Shown here: positions 1 to 8,258 of the stretch, piece after piece
Layout of the letters: each line of letters starts with the position of its first letter
How positions within the stretch are numbered: the stretch's first letter is position 1
DNA from: Pirellula sp.
GTDB taxonomy: Bacteria > Planctomycetota > Planctomycetia > Pirellulales > Pirellulaceae
Length of the DNA stretch: 36,528 nt
Direction of reading: 5' to 3'
Assembly (NCBI GenBank): GCA_021299695.1
Contig: JAJTEK010000025.1
Location: forward strand, 1 to 36,528
Made by a program: the position numbers and the translations under genes
The notes under the pieces: generated by a model
The model's input: the letters and a program-made list of their open reading frames with translations, nothing else
Database searches by the model: none
Told to the model about the DNA's origin: nothing

Positions 1-51
1 TTGAGGCTTGGCACTAAGAAACACGGACTTCGCAAAGTCATGTGGCGTTGA
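1..51 (+). CDS. possible C-terminal tail of an upstream gene
   Basis: Frame 1 is open from the first base to a TGA ending at position 51 and would encode a short basic tail. The other two + frames close at once. There is too little to recognise a family, and an open stretch of this size can arise by chance. It is listed only because the strong ribosome site of the next gene lies 20 bases further on, which fits a gene boundary here. Confidence 0.2.
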   Translation: MRLGTKKHGLRKVMWR

Positions 52-87
52 TTTGTTTTGATTCCCCTTCTCAAAGGAGTGTGAAAG

Positions 88-459
88 ATGACCATTCCCA
101 ATGGCCCAATCGGCCCCAACGGACAACGACCACCCTGGTGGCCGCCTCCTCCATTTGATCCACCTGGAGAGCCGCTTCCGAATGTACCTGAGCCGCGACC
201 GGTTTGGTGGCCTCCCCATCTTGCTTGGCCACCGGTATCCGAACCTCCTGTCGAGGTCCTTTATCCTCCGCCGATTTACACTTGGCCAAGGCTACCACCC
301 GATCATCCCTATCATTTGCCGCCTGGTTACTCGTATCCGAATAACCTACCGCCTGGCCACCCCGGGCGCAATGTTCCACTGCCTCCTGGATGGCCCCGTC
401 GAAAAGTTCGTCCCGAAGACATCGTAGATTCGGGCAACGATTCGGACGTGGTTATTTAA
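88..459 (+). CDS. proline-rich protein, possible modification substrate
   Basis: 123 aa, not recognised as a named family. About 40 residues are proline, with 7 Trp and 5 Tyr placed beside the prolines (PPWWPPPP, VWWPPHLAWPP, LYPPPIYTWP) and a C-terminal half built on LPPG/LPPD units (HLPPGYSYP, NLPPGHPG, PLPPGWP). It ends in an acidic tail (EDIVDSGNDSDVVI). It has no cysteine, signal peptide or membrane segment. The start is fixed by AAAGGAG eight bases before ATG. An intrinsic terminator follows 22 bases after the stop, and then a radical SAM gene and a glycosyltransferase gene. Inference: a peptide substrate of those enzymes, or a polyproline leader whose translation (PPP, PPW, PPG, PPD stall ribosomes lacking EF-P) affects readthrough. 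It could also be a simple structural protein. The overlapping +2 frame of similar length has no ribosome site and is taken as a shadow. Confidence 0.72.
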   Translation: MTIPNGPIGPNGQRPPWWPPPPFDPPGEPLPNVPEPRPVWWPPHLAWPPVSEPPVEVLYPPPIYTWPRLPPDHPYHLPPGYSYPNNLPPGHPGRNVPLPPGWPRRKVRPEDIVDSGNDSDVVI

Positions 460-481
460 CACGGGCAGTTAGTATTCTCGC

Positions 482-520
482 GAGCCGACACGTTACTCGT
501 GTCGGCTCCTTCTTCTTTCA
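482..520 (+). terminator. intrinsic terminator after the proline-rich gene
   Basis: A perfect 10-bp stem (GAGCCGACAC at 482-491, GTGTCGGCTC at 499-508) encloses a 7-base loop and is followed by a pyrimidine-rich, T-rich run (509-520). The first possible in-frame GTG of the radical SAM gene (499) lies inside this stem, so it is unlikely to be the start. The position, between a small Pro-rich gene and putative modifying enzymes, allows partial readthrough: high expression of the first gene and low expression of the enzymes. Confidence 0.8.
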
Positions 521-531
521 CTTTACGAATC

Positions 532-1344
532 ATGACCATTATGATCGAGATTGCCAACCTTGAGTTCCATGCAGCACATGCGTGCAATCTCCATTGTGCA
601 CAGTGCTCGCATTATTCCAACTTCCACGCTGGCGGTATCGTCAGTGTGGAAGTTGCAAGAGAGAACTTCAACGCGTGGCGAGGTCGACTTGCACCGAAGC
701 AAATAGCGATCCTCGGTGGAGAACCAACGCTCAATCCAAATTTGATTCAAATCATCGAGCTTTCTCGTCGCGCATTTCCGGACTCGCCTGGGCTCTTTGT
801 CACTAACGGCTTCTTCTTAGATCGCCACCCAGATTTGCCGAGAGCGCTCATCGACAACGGCTTTCGCATGGATGTGTCGCAACATGGCAACGCACCAGCA
901 TATCGAAAGAAATTCAACGAAGTGCTTCAAAGACTCAACGAATGGCGAGCTGCGTATCCAGCTCTACAGATTGCAGTCCGTGAATCGCACAAGGGCTGGC
1001 GACAGCAGTATCGCATGATCGATGGCAAACCGATGCCATTCGACAGCGGCCCCAAAGCAGCTTGGAAAATCTGCCTCCAAAGATCATGCACGCAACTATT
1101 CAAAGGCCACCTTTGGAAATGCCCAGCTCTCGCGTACTTCGCCAATATGGAGCGAAAACTTCGACTGGAAGCGATCCCAGCTTGGCAGCTCTTTCGTAAC
1201 TACAAGGCTTGTCCACCGAGCGCAACCGACGCTGAGGTCCGGGAGTTCTTTGCGACTCAGGAAATTCCCCAATGTGGTCTATGTCCAGCACGTAAGATCC
1301 CGTTCCATCACCAGGATCCTACCAACAAGGAGCAAAAACGATGA
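532..1344 (+). CDS. radical SAM protein with Cys-rich C-terminus
   Basis: 270 aa from the ATG at 532; a second ATG at 541 is equally possible, and the upstream GTG at 499 sits in a terminator stem. The radical SAM motif is C18-x3-C22-x2-C25 (CNLHCAQC), with the SAM-binding GGEP at about 62-65 and a TNG strand motif after it. The C-terminal third carries six further cysteines (ICLQRSC, LWKC, YKAC, QCGLC), the layout of an auxiliary cluster region of the SPASM/twitch kind. Known for the fold: 5'-deoxyadenosyl radical chemistry, often on peptides. It shares an ATGA overlap with the glycosyltransferase gene, so the two are translated together, and it follows the Pro-rich gene on the same strand. 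The substrate is unknown; modification of the neighbouring Pro/Trp/Tyr-rich protein is inference. Confidence 0.85.
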   Translation: MTIMIEIANLEFHAAHACNLHCAQCSHYSNFHAGGIVSVEVARENFNAWRGRLAPKQIAILGGEPTLNPNLIQIIELSRRAFPDSPGLFVTNGFFLDRHPDLPRALIDNGFRMDVSQHGNAPAYRKKFNEVLQRLNEWRAAYPALQIAVRESHKGWRQQYRMIDGKPMPFDSGPKAAWKICLQRSCTQLFKGHLWKCPALAYFANMERKLRLEAIPAWQLFRNYKACPPSATDAEVREFFATQEIPQCGLCPARKIPFHHQDPTNKEQKR

Positions 1345-2348
1345 AGCGAGTGATTGCAGTACTCGACTTGCCACCGCGCCGAAGCCTACCAAATGTTCGA
1401 GCCAGCTACAAAGCCGCTGCCAAGCGATGGGGCGCTCAGGTTCTTTGGATCACCAACCCATTGCATTCTTGCCATCCGTTCTGGCAGAAGATGTTTGTCT
1501 GCGAACACGTGCAATCGCTCTTCGGTTCCAGTCATGTTCTCCAGCTTGACAACGACATGGTAATCCGCAGTGACTGCCCATCGCCGTTCGACCTCGTCGA
1601 ACCAACAGACTTCGCAATGGTCTCGGGTCGCCAGAGCCCGCAACGACGCGTCGATCGAGCCAGTTGGAATCAGATGGCACATGAAGAATGGGCCCGACGC
1701 TGTGACGTCCTGGCAGCGCCAGCCTGGACGCATCCGAACGGAGGCTTGTACCTCTATGGAACCGATGCCTTCGGTTTGATGTTCGCAGAAATCATCAGCA
1801 ATCTATTGCCAACCGGTGGCAAGCACGATCTCGGCTGCGATGAGTGCTTGATTGTCAATCACTTGTGGACTTTTCATCGCCGCTCCATTCGCTTTCTTCC
1901 GCCAGACTTCAACATCAACTTGCATCAGACGCCAGCGTGGGCAAACAACCCCGTGATGCAAAGCTTCATCTATCACTTCGTCGGACCAACCAAGAAGCAC
2001 CTTGACCAGTGCAGATGGCAACGAACTATTCCGCCCGAGTTACCTTATCCCTGGGACGCTAAGGCAAATGCTTTAGCCAATAGATTCGGTGAAAACCCAC
2101 CTCGCATTTGGCAAGCATCCAATTGTTTGCAATCTGACACAATTGCGAACCTGCTTGCAATTTATCCTCAGATGCGAATCGAGATAATGCAAGTTCTCGA
2201 TCAGTCGCCACGCCAAACGGACGAAGTTAGAAATGTCGATCGAAATCAACAGTTCAATGCAACTCATACCTCCTACCTTTGTCTTCCAAAACTCCTTCTT
2301 CGGCTCGGTCCGAATTCGCGACGAATCAATATCTCAGGTTCCACGTAA
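1341..2348 (+). CDS. GT8-like glycosyltransferase
   Basis: 335 aa; ATG overlaps the radical SAM stop (ATGA), with AAGGAG eight bases upstream. GT-A fold features are visible: the metal/nucleotide-sugar DxD motif as D70-N71-D72 in LQLDNDMVI, an NGGLYLYG segment, an acidic CDECLIV stretch, and a late HFVGPTKKH similar to the C-terminal His-Gly metal-binding motif of family GT8. There is no signal peptide or membrane segment, so it is probably cytoplasmic. The coupling to a radical SAM enzyme suggests both act on one substrate; the sugar donor and acceptor cannot be told. The last 60 residues do not resemble the core and may be a separate tail. The gene ends against the oppositely directed metal block. 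Confidence 0.7.
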   Translation: MKRVIAVLDLPPRRSLPNVRASYKAAAKRWGAQVLWITNPLHSCHPFWQKMFVCEHVQSLFGSSHVLQLDNDMVIRSDCPSPFDLVEPTDFAMVSGRQSPQRRVDRASWNQMAHEEWARRCDVLAAPAWTHPNGGLYLYGTDAFGLMFAEIISNLLPTGGKHDLGCDECLIVNHLWTFHRRSIRFLPPDFNINLHQTPAWANNPVMQSFIYHFVGPTKKHLDQCRWQRTIPPELPYPWDAKANALANRFGENPPRIWQASNCLQSDTIANLLAIYPQMRIEIMQVLDQSPRQTDEVRNVDRNQQFNATHTSYLCLPKLLLRLGPNSRRINISGST

Positions 2349-2374
2349 GAATTCCCGCGATTTAATGCGCATGA

Positions 2375-2659
2375 TCATGGCCTGAATGATTGTGACTGAT
2401 GAAAGATATAAATCGTGACTGATTTTGAATCGTGCACAAGCTCGGCATGAAACTCTTCCTTTCCCAATTCGACCAGCGATCCATGATGAGGACCTTCGCT
2501 TGGATGGGCGTGAATCTCGACCGTTGCTGGCGGAGGCATATCCATACTGAGCGATGATGCTGGAGTATTGGATGATTCTGGTTTCGAACCTACCTTGTCG
2601 CAACCCACTAACATTGAAAGACTCACGACCACAATTTTTACGAATGGCTTACTCATCAT
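2375..2659 (-). pseudogene. truncated metal-island lipoprotein
   Basis: 94 aa from the ATG at 2659 (AGGA seven bases upstream; another ATG lies at 2665). It has a lipoprotein signal (SMLVGC) and a core reading HHGSLVELGKEEFHAELV. This core matches the same region of the 304-aa lipoprotein at 27892 (AHGGIMVSLGRDSYHVEAVV), which then continues for about 200 residues that are absent here. After VTIYI the sequence departs from the homologue and stops within nine residues, so I read this as a copy cut off at the junction with the radical SAM cassette. The shortened lipoprotein might still be made. It is the last gene of the minus block, 40 bases after the His-rich repeat gene. Confidence 0.65.
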
Positions 2660-2699
2660 TTTCATGTCCTATCTTTTCAGTTGAATATGGGAATCGGGA

Positions 2700-3407
2700 T
2701 CAATGTTTGTGAGGTGCGACTTCGAAACCGCTCTTCTTGAGCCACGCTCCGAGCTCATCAGCAGCTTTGTGTTCGGCGACATGAACGTCGCGCCAAGTTG
2801 GTGCACGGAATTTGATGTCTTTGTGTCCGGAGTGTTCAGCAACGACGACTTCACAGCCGACTTTTCCGAGCAATTCGATGAATTGCTGTTCGTCTGCCGT
2901 CCCTTTTCCGTGAATCGACTTCCAATTCACCATACGGAACTCGACTACCTCTTTTCCCTCGGCGTAAATGGGATCTGCGTGAGCATGGGATACATCGAAA
3001 CCGGAACCTTTCAGCCATCCGATCCATTGCTCGGCGAGTGCGTGTGTTTCGACCGTCATTGAACTCCATTCGACGCAACGATAGGTCAAGTCAATATGCC
3101 CCGAGTGTTGACCTTGCTTGACTTCACATCCGAGCTTTTTGACCATTTCTGCATGTTGCTTAGCTTTCGTAGCATCTTCAAAGTGCATCGTCTTCCACTG
3201 TGGCAATTGAAACGCAATGGTTTCCTTGCCGTGATCGTGGCCGTCGTGCGAGTGGCCTTCATGAGAATGCCCTTCATGTCCAGGTTGAACTGGTTGTGCT
3301 CGGCTAGCAGGTTGAGCTTGAACCTGCGCCGAAACAGTAGATGTTGTGAATCCAAGGGCGATCACTGCAAGCGAACCAACAACCAAGTTGCCAAAAGACC
3401 TTTTCAT
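2700..3407 (-). CDS. exported His-rich protein with four internal repeats
   Basis: 235 aa from ATG 3407 (AAGGA eight bases upstream; the longer reading frame has no ribosome site). A signal peptide (about 1-28) is followed by a His-rich linker (43-60, GHEGHSHEGHSHDGHDHG). Four units of about 40 residues then alternate in two types. Type A (about 66-104 and 154-195) has a Trp, then LGCEV or VGCEV, then HSGH. Type B (about 105-143 and 196-235) has W, a W(L)K-x-SGF(D/E)V end and a final H-x-H. The two type A units carry the only Cys in the GCEV position. I know no named family. Inference: a periplasmic metal-binding protein. It lies 85 bases downstream of the RND pump gene and is probably in its operon. 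Confidence 0.78.
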   Translation of the reverse strand: MKRSFGNLVVGSLAVIALGFTTSTVSAQVQAQPASRAQPVQPGHEGHSHEGHSHDGHDHGKETIAFQLPQWKTMHFEDATKAKQHAEMVKKLGCEVKQGQHSGHIDLTYRCVEWSSMTVETHALAEQWIGWLKGSGFDVSHAHADPIYAEGKEVVEFRMVNWKSIHGKGTADEQQFIELLGKVGCEVVVAEHSGHKDIKFRAPTWRDVHVAEHKAADELGAWLKKSGFEVAPHKH

Positions 3408-3492
3408 TTCTGCAATCCTTTTTTGTGAAACTATTTGAATCTGCCGCAGTGCGACAGCACGCGGTTTTAGGAATATTCGAACCAAACGGACG

Positions 3493-6400
3493 CTAATGCG
3501 TCTTGGCTGCCTCTGATTCCTCGTTCAACTCAATGCGTTGCTTGGAGCTGCGAACGACTTGTTCAGCCGATCGCAGTCCAAACAACCAAAACAATGCTGG
3601 ATGAACGAAGAAATCCAACATCGTTGAACTAATGACTCCACCCAAAATGACCGTAGCTACGGGATAGAGAATTTCTTTACCAGGTTCGCCCGCTGCAAGA
3701 ACAAGTGGCACCAAAGCAATGCCCGCCGTCAAAGCGGTCATGAGCACGGGAGCCAATCGCTCAAGCCCAGCGCGAACGATCATCGGCTTGCTAAAGCTTT
3801 CGCCCTCGAACTCGACTAGGTGTAAGTAATGTTGCAGCAACAGCACTCCGTTACGCGACGCAATACCTGCGAGAGAGATAAATCCAACCATGGCCGCGAT
3901 CGTGACCGTTTGACCTGTCCAGACGAGCGCCGCAACCGAGCCAATAAAAGCCATCGGTAGCGCTGCCATGACTTGCAGCGCCAGATTGACCGATCGGAAC
4001 AGCGTGTAGAGAACCAGGAATACTCCGATGAGAGCAACGGCGAACAGGATGCCGATCATCTGACTTGCCGACTTTTGGCTCTGAAACTGCCCTTCGTAGG
4101 TCGGATAGTATCCCGCAGGTAAAGTCGCGACGACTGGCTGAATCGCTGTTTGAATATCCTTAACGACATCGACGACGCCGCGATCCTTGACGTTGCACTG
4201 GATCACCACTCGCCGCCGCACGTTTTCGCGATTAACGGTATTCGGTCCGCCCGATTCGTAGATGTTGGCAAGACTTCCCAATGGAACAGTTCCGCCTTCA
4301 GGCAGGTGGATCGCAAGTCGCTTGAGGCCCTCGATATCTTCGCGAACCTCGTCTTTCATGCGGACGACTAAATCAAATGTTCGCATCCCGTCGAGCACTT
4401 CGGAGACCACTGCTCCATTCATAGCTGTTTGCACATAATCATTGACTTTTGCAGCACTGATTCCGTACTGTGTGAGGGCCGCACGGTTTAGCTCAATCCT
4501 TAGCTGTGGAATGATGACTTGCGGTTCAATCAAAAGATCGGTCACGCCAGGTACGTTTTGCATTTTCGCTTTTACCGCTTCGGCTTTTTGGCGAAGCAAG
4601 TCTAGATCGTCACCATAGATCTTGATTCCTACTTGCGCCTTGACGCCCGAGAGCATGTGTGAGATCAAGTGCGCGATCGGTTGCTCGACAGCGGTTACAA
4701 TTCCAGGTATATTTTCCATCGCTGTACGAATTTCATTGAGCTGCTCTTCTCTCGAACGAGGCGATTTTGGATCAAGCTCAATGAGCATTTCGCTCATGTT
4801 GACCCCTTCCGCATGTTCGTCCAGTTCCGCCCGACCAGTTCGACGCACAAATCGCTGCACGTCTTCGATCGCCATGAGCGATTGCTCGACCGTGCGTGAG
4901 ATTTCATTCGATGCTGCTAGCGAAGTACCCGGCGGCAGAACGACATTGAGCTGGATCGTTCCTTCATTGAAGGGTGGTAAGAAGTCGCGTTCTAATCGCG
5001 ATAAGAATAAGCCAGCTATCGCGACGAGCAATAACGTGATTCCCAAGTTCAGATAGGGGAAAGCAAGACTGAATCGAATGATTCGCTCGCCGAGCCATTT
5101 GAAGCCACGCAGCACAAACCCATCCGACTCGTGAGCCTTGCTTGTGCTTGATCCAAGTAACCAATAAGAGAGCACGGGTGTCACTGTTAACGACACAACC
5201 AACGACGACAGAATCGAAACGATGTAAGCAACTCCGAGTGGTGCAAACAACTTGCCCTCCATACCTGACAATGCAAACAACGGCAAAAATACTAAGATCA
5301 CGATCATCGTGCTGAAGACGATCGAACGTCGCACCTCGGCGCTCGCTCGGAACACGACAACCAAAGGATTGACTGGATTTCCCGCCAGTCGATTCTCCTT
5401 GAGGCGTCTAAAGATGTTTTCGACGTCGACGATGGCATCATCGACCAGTTCCCCCATCGCGACCGCTATGCCGCCGAGCGTCATGGTATTGATCGACAGC
5501 CCAAAGACTGCGAACACGATTGCCGTCATGAATAGCGAGAGTGGAATCGCTGTGAGCGTGATAAAGGTAGTGCGGATATTCATCAGGAATAGAAACAGAA
5601 TGATAACAACCAGAATAACGCCGTCGCGAAGAGCCTCTTCGACGTTTTTGATCGCTCGTTCGATAAACGACTTCTGTGAGTACGTTGCTTCAATTCGGAC
5701 TCCTGGTGGAAGCGATGGCTTCAGCTCTTCAATCGCACGCATCACGTCATCGGTCACGCGTCGAGTATCCGCACCAGGTTGCTTGTTCACGGTCAGAACA
5801 ACGGCCGGACCACCGGAGAAAAGTCGAGCGCCGGAACTTGTGGGTTCAGAGTTGGAAGTTTTACTCTCATCATTCAACACTGAACTCTCAAACTTTCGAA
5901 CAAAGCAAGAACTATCACCTCGCTTAATCTGGGCTCCTTCTTGCACTTTCGCAACTTGGGACAGGAGAACTGGTCTACCGTTTCGAATCGTGACTGGCAA
6001 GTTTTCCAAATCAGAGAGCGAACTGATGCGACCAAGTGAACGGACAAGGAGTTCACTGGGTCCCTGTCGATCGAGGTAACCACCCGTTCCATTCTCATTG
6101 CTTTCACGAACGGCTTGCTCGATTTGGTCGAGCGTTACGCCGAAGCGTGTCATTGCCTCCGGATCAACCAGCACTTGAAACTGTTTTCGCTGGCCCCCCA
6201 TCGTGAAAACTTGTGACACGCCAGGAATAGTCAGAAGCCTTTGACGCACGGTCCAGTCTGCTGCAGTGCGGAGTTCGAGCGGTTTGACTTGTCCATCTTC
6301 ACTCCACATTCCGAGCATTAAGATTTGGCCCATGATCGACGAGATCGGAGCAAGCTGTGGCTGGATGCCTTGTGGCAAACGATCCTGTACCATCTGCATT

Positions 6401-6738
6401 CGTTCCGCAACGATCTGGCGATCGGTGTAGATATCAGTACCGTAGGCAAACTCCACATAAACCACTGAGATTCCAACACCCGACGAACTCCGCACTGCTT
6501 CGACACCGTTGGCCCCGTTCATCGTAGTTTCGATAGGAAACGTAATCAGTGACTCAACTTCCTCGGGTGCCATCCCGAGCGCTTCTGTCATGATGACGAC
6601 TCGCGGACGATTGAGGTCCGGAAAAACATCGATCGGCATCTGCATCGTTTGCCAAGCGCCGAACGCAACCAAGAAAATGGAGACGGCTATGACAAGCAAA
6701 CGTTGTTGGAGTGCAAATCTTATAACTGCATTTAACAT
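3493..6738 (-). CDS. CusA/CzcA-family RND efflux pump (pump 1)
   Basis: 1081 aa, normal length for a heavy-metal RND pump: inner-membrane proton/metal antiporter with 12 expected membrane helices and two large periplasmic loops. Visible family signatures are the N-terminal MLNAVIRFAL helix, MPIDVFPDLNRP, and in TM4 AMGELVDDAIVDVEN (D433, D434, D438, E440). The position of the first acidic residue of the CzcA triad is Ala here, as in the CusA AIG motif, so it is not classic Czc type; the substrate is unresolved. An insertion of about 30 residues (near 277-305) follows RGDSS and is encoded by a small inverted repeat. The start has AGGA eight bases upstream; the adaptor gene ends 14 bases before, and the His-rich repeat gene follows. 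Confidence 0.95.
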   Translation of the reverse strand: MLNAVIRFALQQRLLVIAVSIFLVAFGAWQTMQMPIDVFPDLNRPRVVIMTEALGMAPEEVESLITFPIETTMNGANGVEAVRSSSGVGISVVYVEFAYGTDIYTDRQIVAERMQMVQDRLPQGIQPQLAPISSIMGQILMLGMWSEDGQVKPLELRTAADWTVRQRLLTIPGVSQVFTMGGQRKQFQVLVDPEAMTRFGVTLDQIEQAVRESNENGTGGYLDRQGPSELLVRSLGRISSLSDLENLPVTIRNGRPVLLSQVAKVQEGAQIKRGDSSCFVRKFESSVLNDESKTSNSEPTSSGARLFSGGPAVVLTVNKQPGADTRRVTDDVMRAIEELKPSLPPGVRIEATYSQKSFIERAIKNVEEALRDGVILVVIILFLFLMNIRTTFITLTAIPLSLFMTAIVFAVFGLSINTMTLGGIAVAMGELVDDAIVDVENIFRRLKENRLAGNPVNPLVVVFRASAEVRRSIVFSTMIVILVFLPLFALSGMEGKLFAPLGVAYIVSILSSLVVSLTVTPVLSYWLLGSSTSKAHESDGFVLRGFKWLGERIIRFSLAFPYLNLGITLLLVAIAGLFLSRLERDFLPPFNEGTIQLNVVLPPGTSLAASNEISRTVEQSLMAIEDVQRFVRRTGRAELDEHAEGVNMSEMLIELDPKSPRSREEQLNEIRTAMENIPGIVTAVEQPIAHLISHMLSGVKAQVGIKIYGDDLDLLRQKAEAVKAKMQNVPGVTDLLIEPQVIIPQLRIELNRAALTQYGISAAKVNDYVQTAMNGAVVSEVLDGMRTFDLVVRMKDEVREDIEGLKRLAIHLPEGGTVPLGSLANIYESGGPNTVNRENVRRRVVIQCNVKDRGVVDVVKDIQTAIQPVVATLPAGYYPTYEGQFQSQKSASQMIGILFAVALIGVFLVLYTLFRSVNLALQVMAALPMAFIGSVAALVWTGQTVTIAAMVGFISLAGIASRNGVLLLQHYLHLVEFEGESFSKPMIVRAGLERLAPVLMTALTAGIALVPLVLAAGEPGKEILYPVATVILGGVISSTMLDFFVHPALFWLFGLRSAEQVVRSSKQRIELNEESEAAKTH
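5844..5885. repeat. small inverted repeat inserted in-frame in pump 1
   Basis: GTTCAGAGTTGGAA (5844-5857) faces TTCAACACTGAAC (5873-5885), pairing with one mismatch and one bulge around a 15-base loop. The simple-repeat look (GTTCAG/GTTGAA words) differs from the surrounding coding sequence and resembles the intergenic repeats at 9173 and 9770. It encodes the Ser/Glu/Asn-rich insertion of pump 1 and keeps the frame open. Confidence 0.55.
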
Positions 6739-6752
6739 GAATCGGTTCCTTC

Positions 6753-8258
6753 CTAGTGGTTGTGCCCGGCGTGAGGATCAACACCACCGCCTGATTTATT
6801 CTTGAGAGCCATCTGCAATTGATGGGCGGCTCGCAAAGCCACAACGTCACCAGGGAAGAGCACGCCGTCGTTATCGATCACTACCGAGGATTGGTCGCGA
6901 TGCTTGACATGCACAGCGATTCGATCGAAGTGATCTCCGTTTTGTTGAAAGGCATACCAGTCGGCTCCGTCCTTCACCACTGCATCGACTGGAAGAACAA
7001 TTTGGTCTTTCCAGACATCTACTGGGACTTGCAATTGAAGCCTTTGTCCAACCCGGAATTTCCAAGTGAGAAAGCGTTGGCCGTCGGCATTGGTATCATC
7101 GCGGAGTATTTGATTGGGAAGTTCAACGAAGAACGATAACGTTCGAGTGGCTGGATCAACTGAGTTGCCGACGAAAGCCAGTTTTAGTCCTTGGACAACT
7201 TCCTGTCCTGAAGTCGATTGAACGATCGCATCGATCATCCAACCATTCTGTGCCGCTCGAGTGACTGTCGGTGCGTCTTGTTCAAACGCCTGACCCTCAA
7301 TGTAGAGCTGCGAAAAATCGGACAAAGAACAAAGCATTTCGCCTGACATCACGCCTTGCCCTTTTTGGATCTTCAAGTCCTCTATGATGAGTGGGCGCGA
7401 CGTGAGGTCCGGTCGACGTGCTTGCTCGGTTTGGAACGACACAGGCCGGAAAGGTAATCGACTCAATCGCATTTCTTCGGTCTTGTCATGTGAATCAATG
7501 TCTGGGGTCACAATGGCAAGATCACGAAGTAATTTGCGTTCGGTTTCAATGGTTGCGATCTGTGCCGCAGAAAGTCCGTGAAGCTTGAGTGCTTCACGGG
7601 TAGCGGCAAGTGACGACTCCGTTTTGTCCCTTGAATACTTTCGCTCTAGCAGAGTCTTCGCCGAGATAGCTCCCGATTGGGTCACTTCTTCCAATCGGGC
7701 GATCTCGCGTCGTTCGACATCAAGCTCGCTAAGCGTTTTAAGGAACTGGGTTTGCGTGTCGACCAAATCTTCATAGGTCAATCGGACTTCAAAGAGTAGA
7801 GTCCCTGCAGTAACTGCTTCGCCAGTAACAGCATGAACATGGGTCACCACCCCACTGAGCGGTGACGAAACTCGAATTTGTGTTCGTCCTGGCTTTGCGG
7901 CGACGATAGCAGGGATCGTTATCGTGCGTTTGTAGTCGCTGAGCTCGATTGGCTTCAAATAGTCACTGGACAGCCCAAGATTTTTGAGCGATTGAGCGTT
8001 CAATTCGAGGGCCGTGCTTTCGTCGTGTGCAGCATGATCATGCCCAGCGTGATCCTCGTGACCTTCAGCACCATGGTCATGGCCGGCATGTTCATCAACT
8101 GGTGCATTCACGGCACGCCGCTGCTGTAGCGTGCGATCGATGAAGCTTGAGAAAGTCGGCCACCATAGTGAGTACGTCGCTCCCAAGGCGATCACCACCA
8201 AAACACTGGCCATACCTAGGGTCTTCTTCGTGTTGAGTCTGGCAACAATCCATCTCAT
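6753..8258 (-). CDS. RND periplasmic adaptor, CusB/CzcB family (adaptor 1)
   Basis: 501 aa; the membrane fusion protein bridging pump 1 to an outer-membrane factor. The N-terminal membrane anchor (about 14-32) is followed by a His/Asp-rich segment (about 55-80, EHAGHDHGAEGHEDHAGHDH). Then come the barrel-sandwich half-motifs (SSPLSGVVTHVHAVTGEAV), a coiled-coil hairpin (LKTLSELDVERREIARLEEV onward), beta-barrel and membrane-proximal domains, and a second His cluster at the end (VDPHAGHNH). Start ATG has AGGAG nine bases upstream. It is the first gene of a short operon with pump 1 and the repeat protein; 277 bases upstream to the next gene leave room for a promoter, though I recognise none. 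The two terminal His clusters suggest direct metal capture, as CusB does with Met residues. Confidence 0.92.
   Translation of the reverse strand: MRWIVARLNTKKTLGMASVLVVIALGATYSLWWPTFSSFIDRTLQQRRAVNAPVDEHAGHDHGAEGHEDHAGHDHAAHDESTALELNAQSLKNLGLSSDYLKPIELSDYKRTITIPAIVAAKPGRTQIRVSSPLSGVVTHVHAVTGEAVTAGTLLFEVRLTYEDLVDTQTQFLKTLSELDVERREIARLEEVTQSGAISAKTLLERKYSRDKTESSLAATREALKLHGLSAAQIATIETERKLLRDLAIVTPDIDSHDKTEEMRLSRLPFRPVSFQTEQARRPDLTSRPLIIEDLKIQKGQGVMSGEMLCSLSDFSQLYIEGQAFEQDAPTVTRAAQNGWMIDAIVQSTSGQEVVQGLKLAFVGNSVDPATRTLSFFVELPNQILRDDTNADGQRFLTWKFRVGQRLQLQVPVDVWKDQIVLPVDAVVKDGADWYAFQQNGDHFDRIAVHVKHRDQSSVVIDNDGVLFPGDVVALRAAHQLQMALKNKSGGGVDPHAGHNH

Noticed and set aside
499-531. GTG at 499 as start of the radical SAM gene
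   Set aside because: It lies within the right arm of an intrinsic terminator stem and has no ribosome site; ATG 532 or 541 leads straight into the conserved region.
5252-6079. 275-codon plus-strand frame inside pump 1
   Set aside because: It lies antisense to a clear RND gene, and its Ser/Arg/Thr-rich translation is the usual shadow of one.
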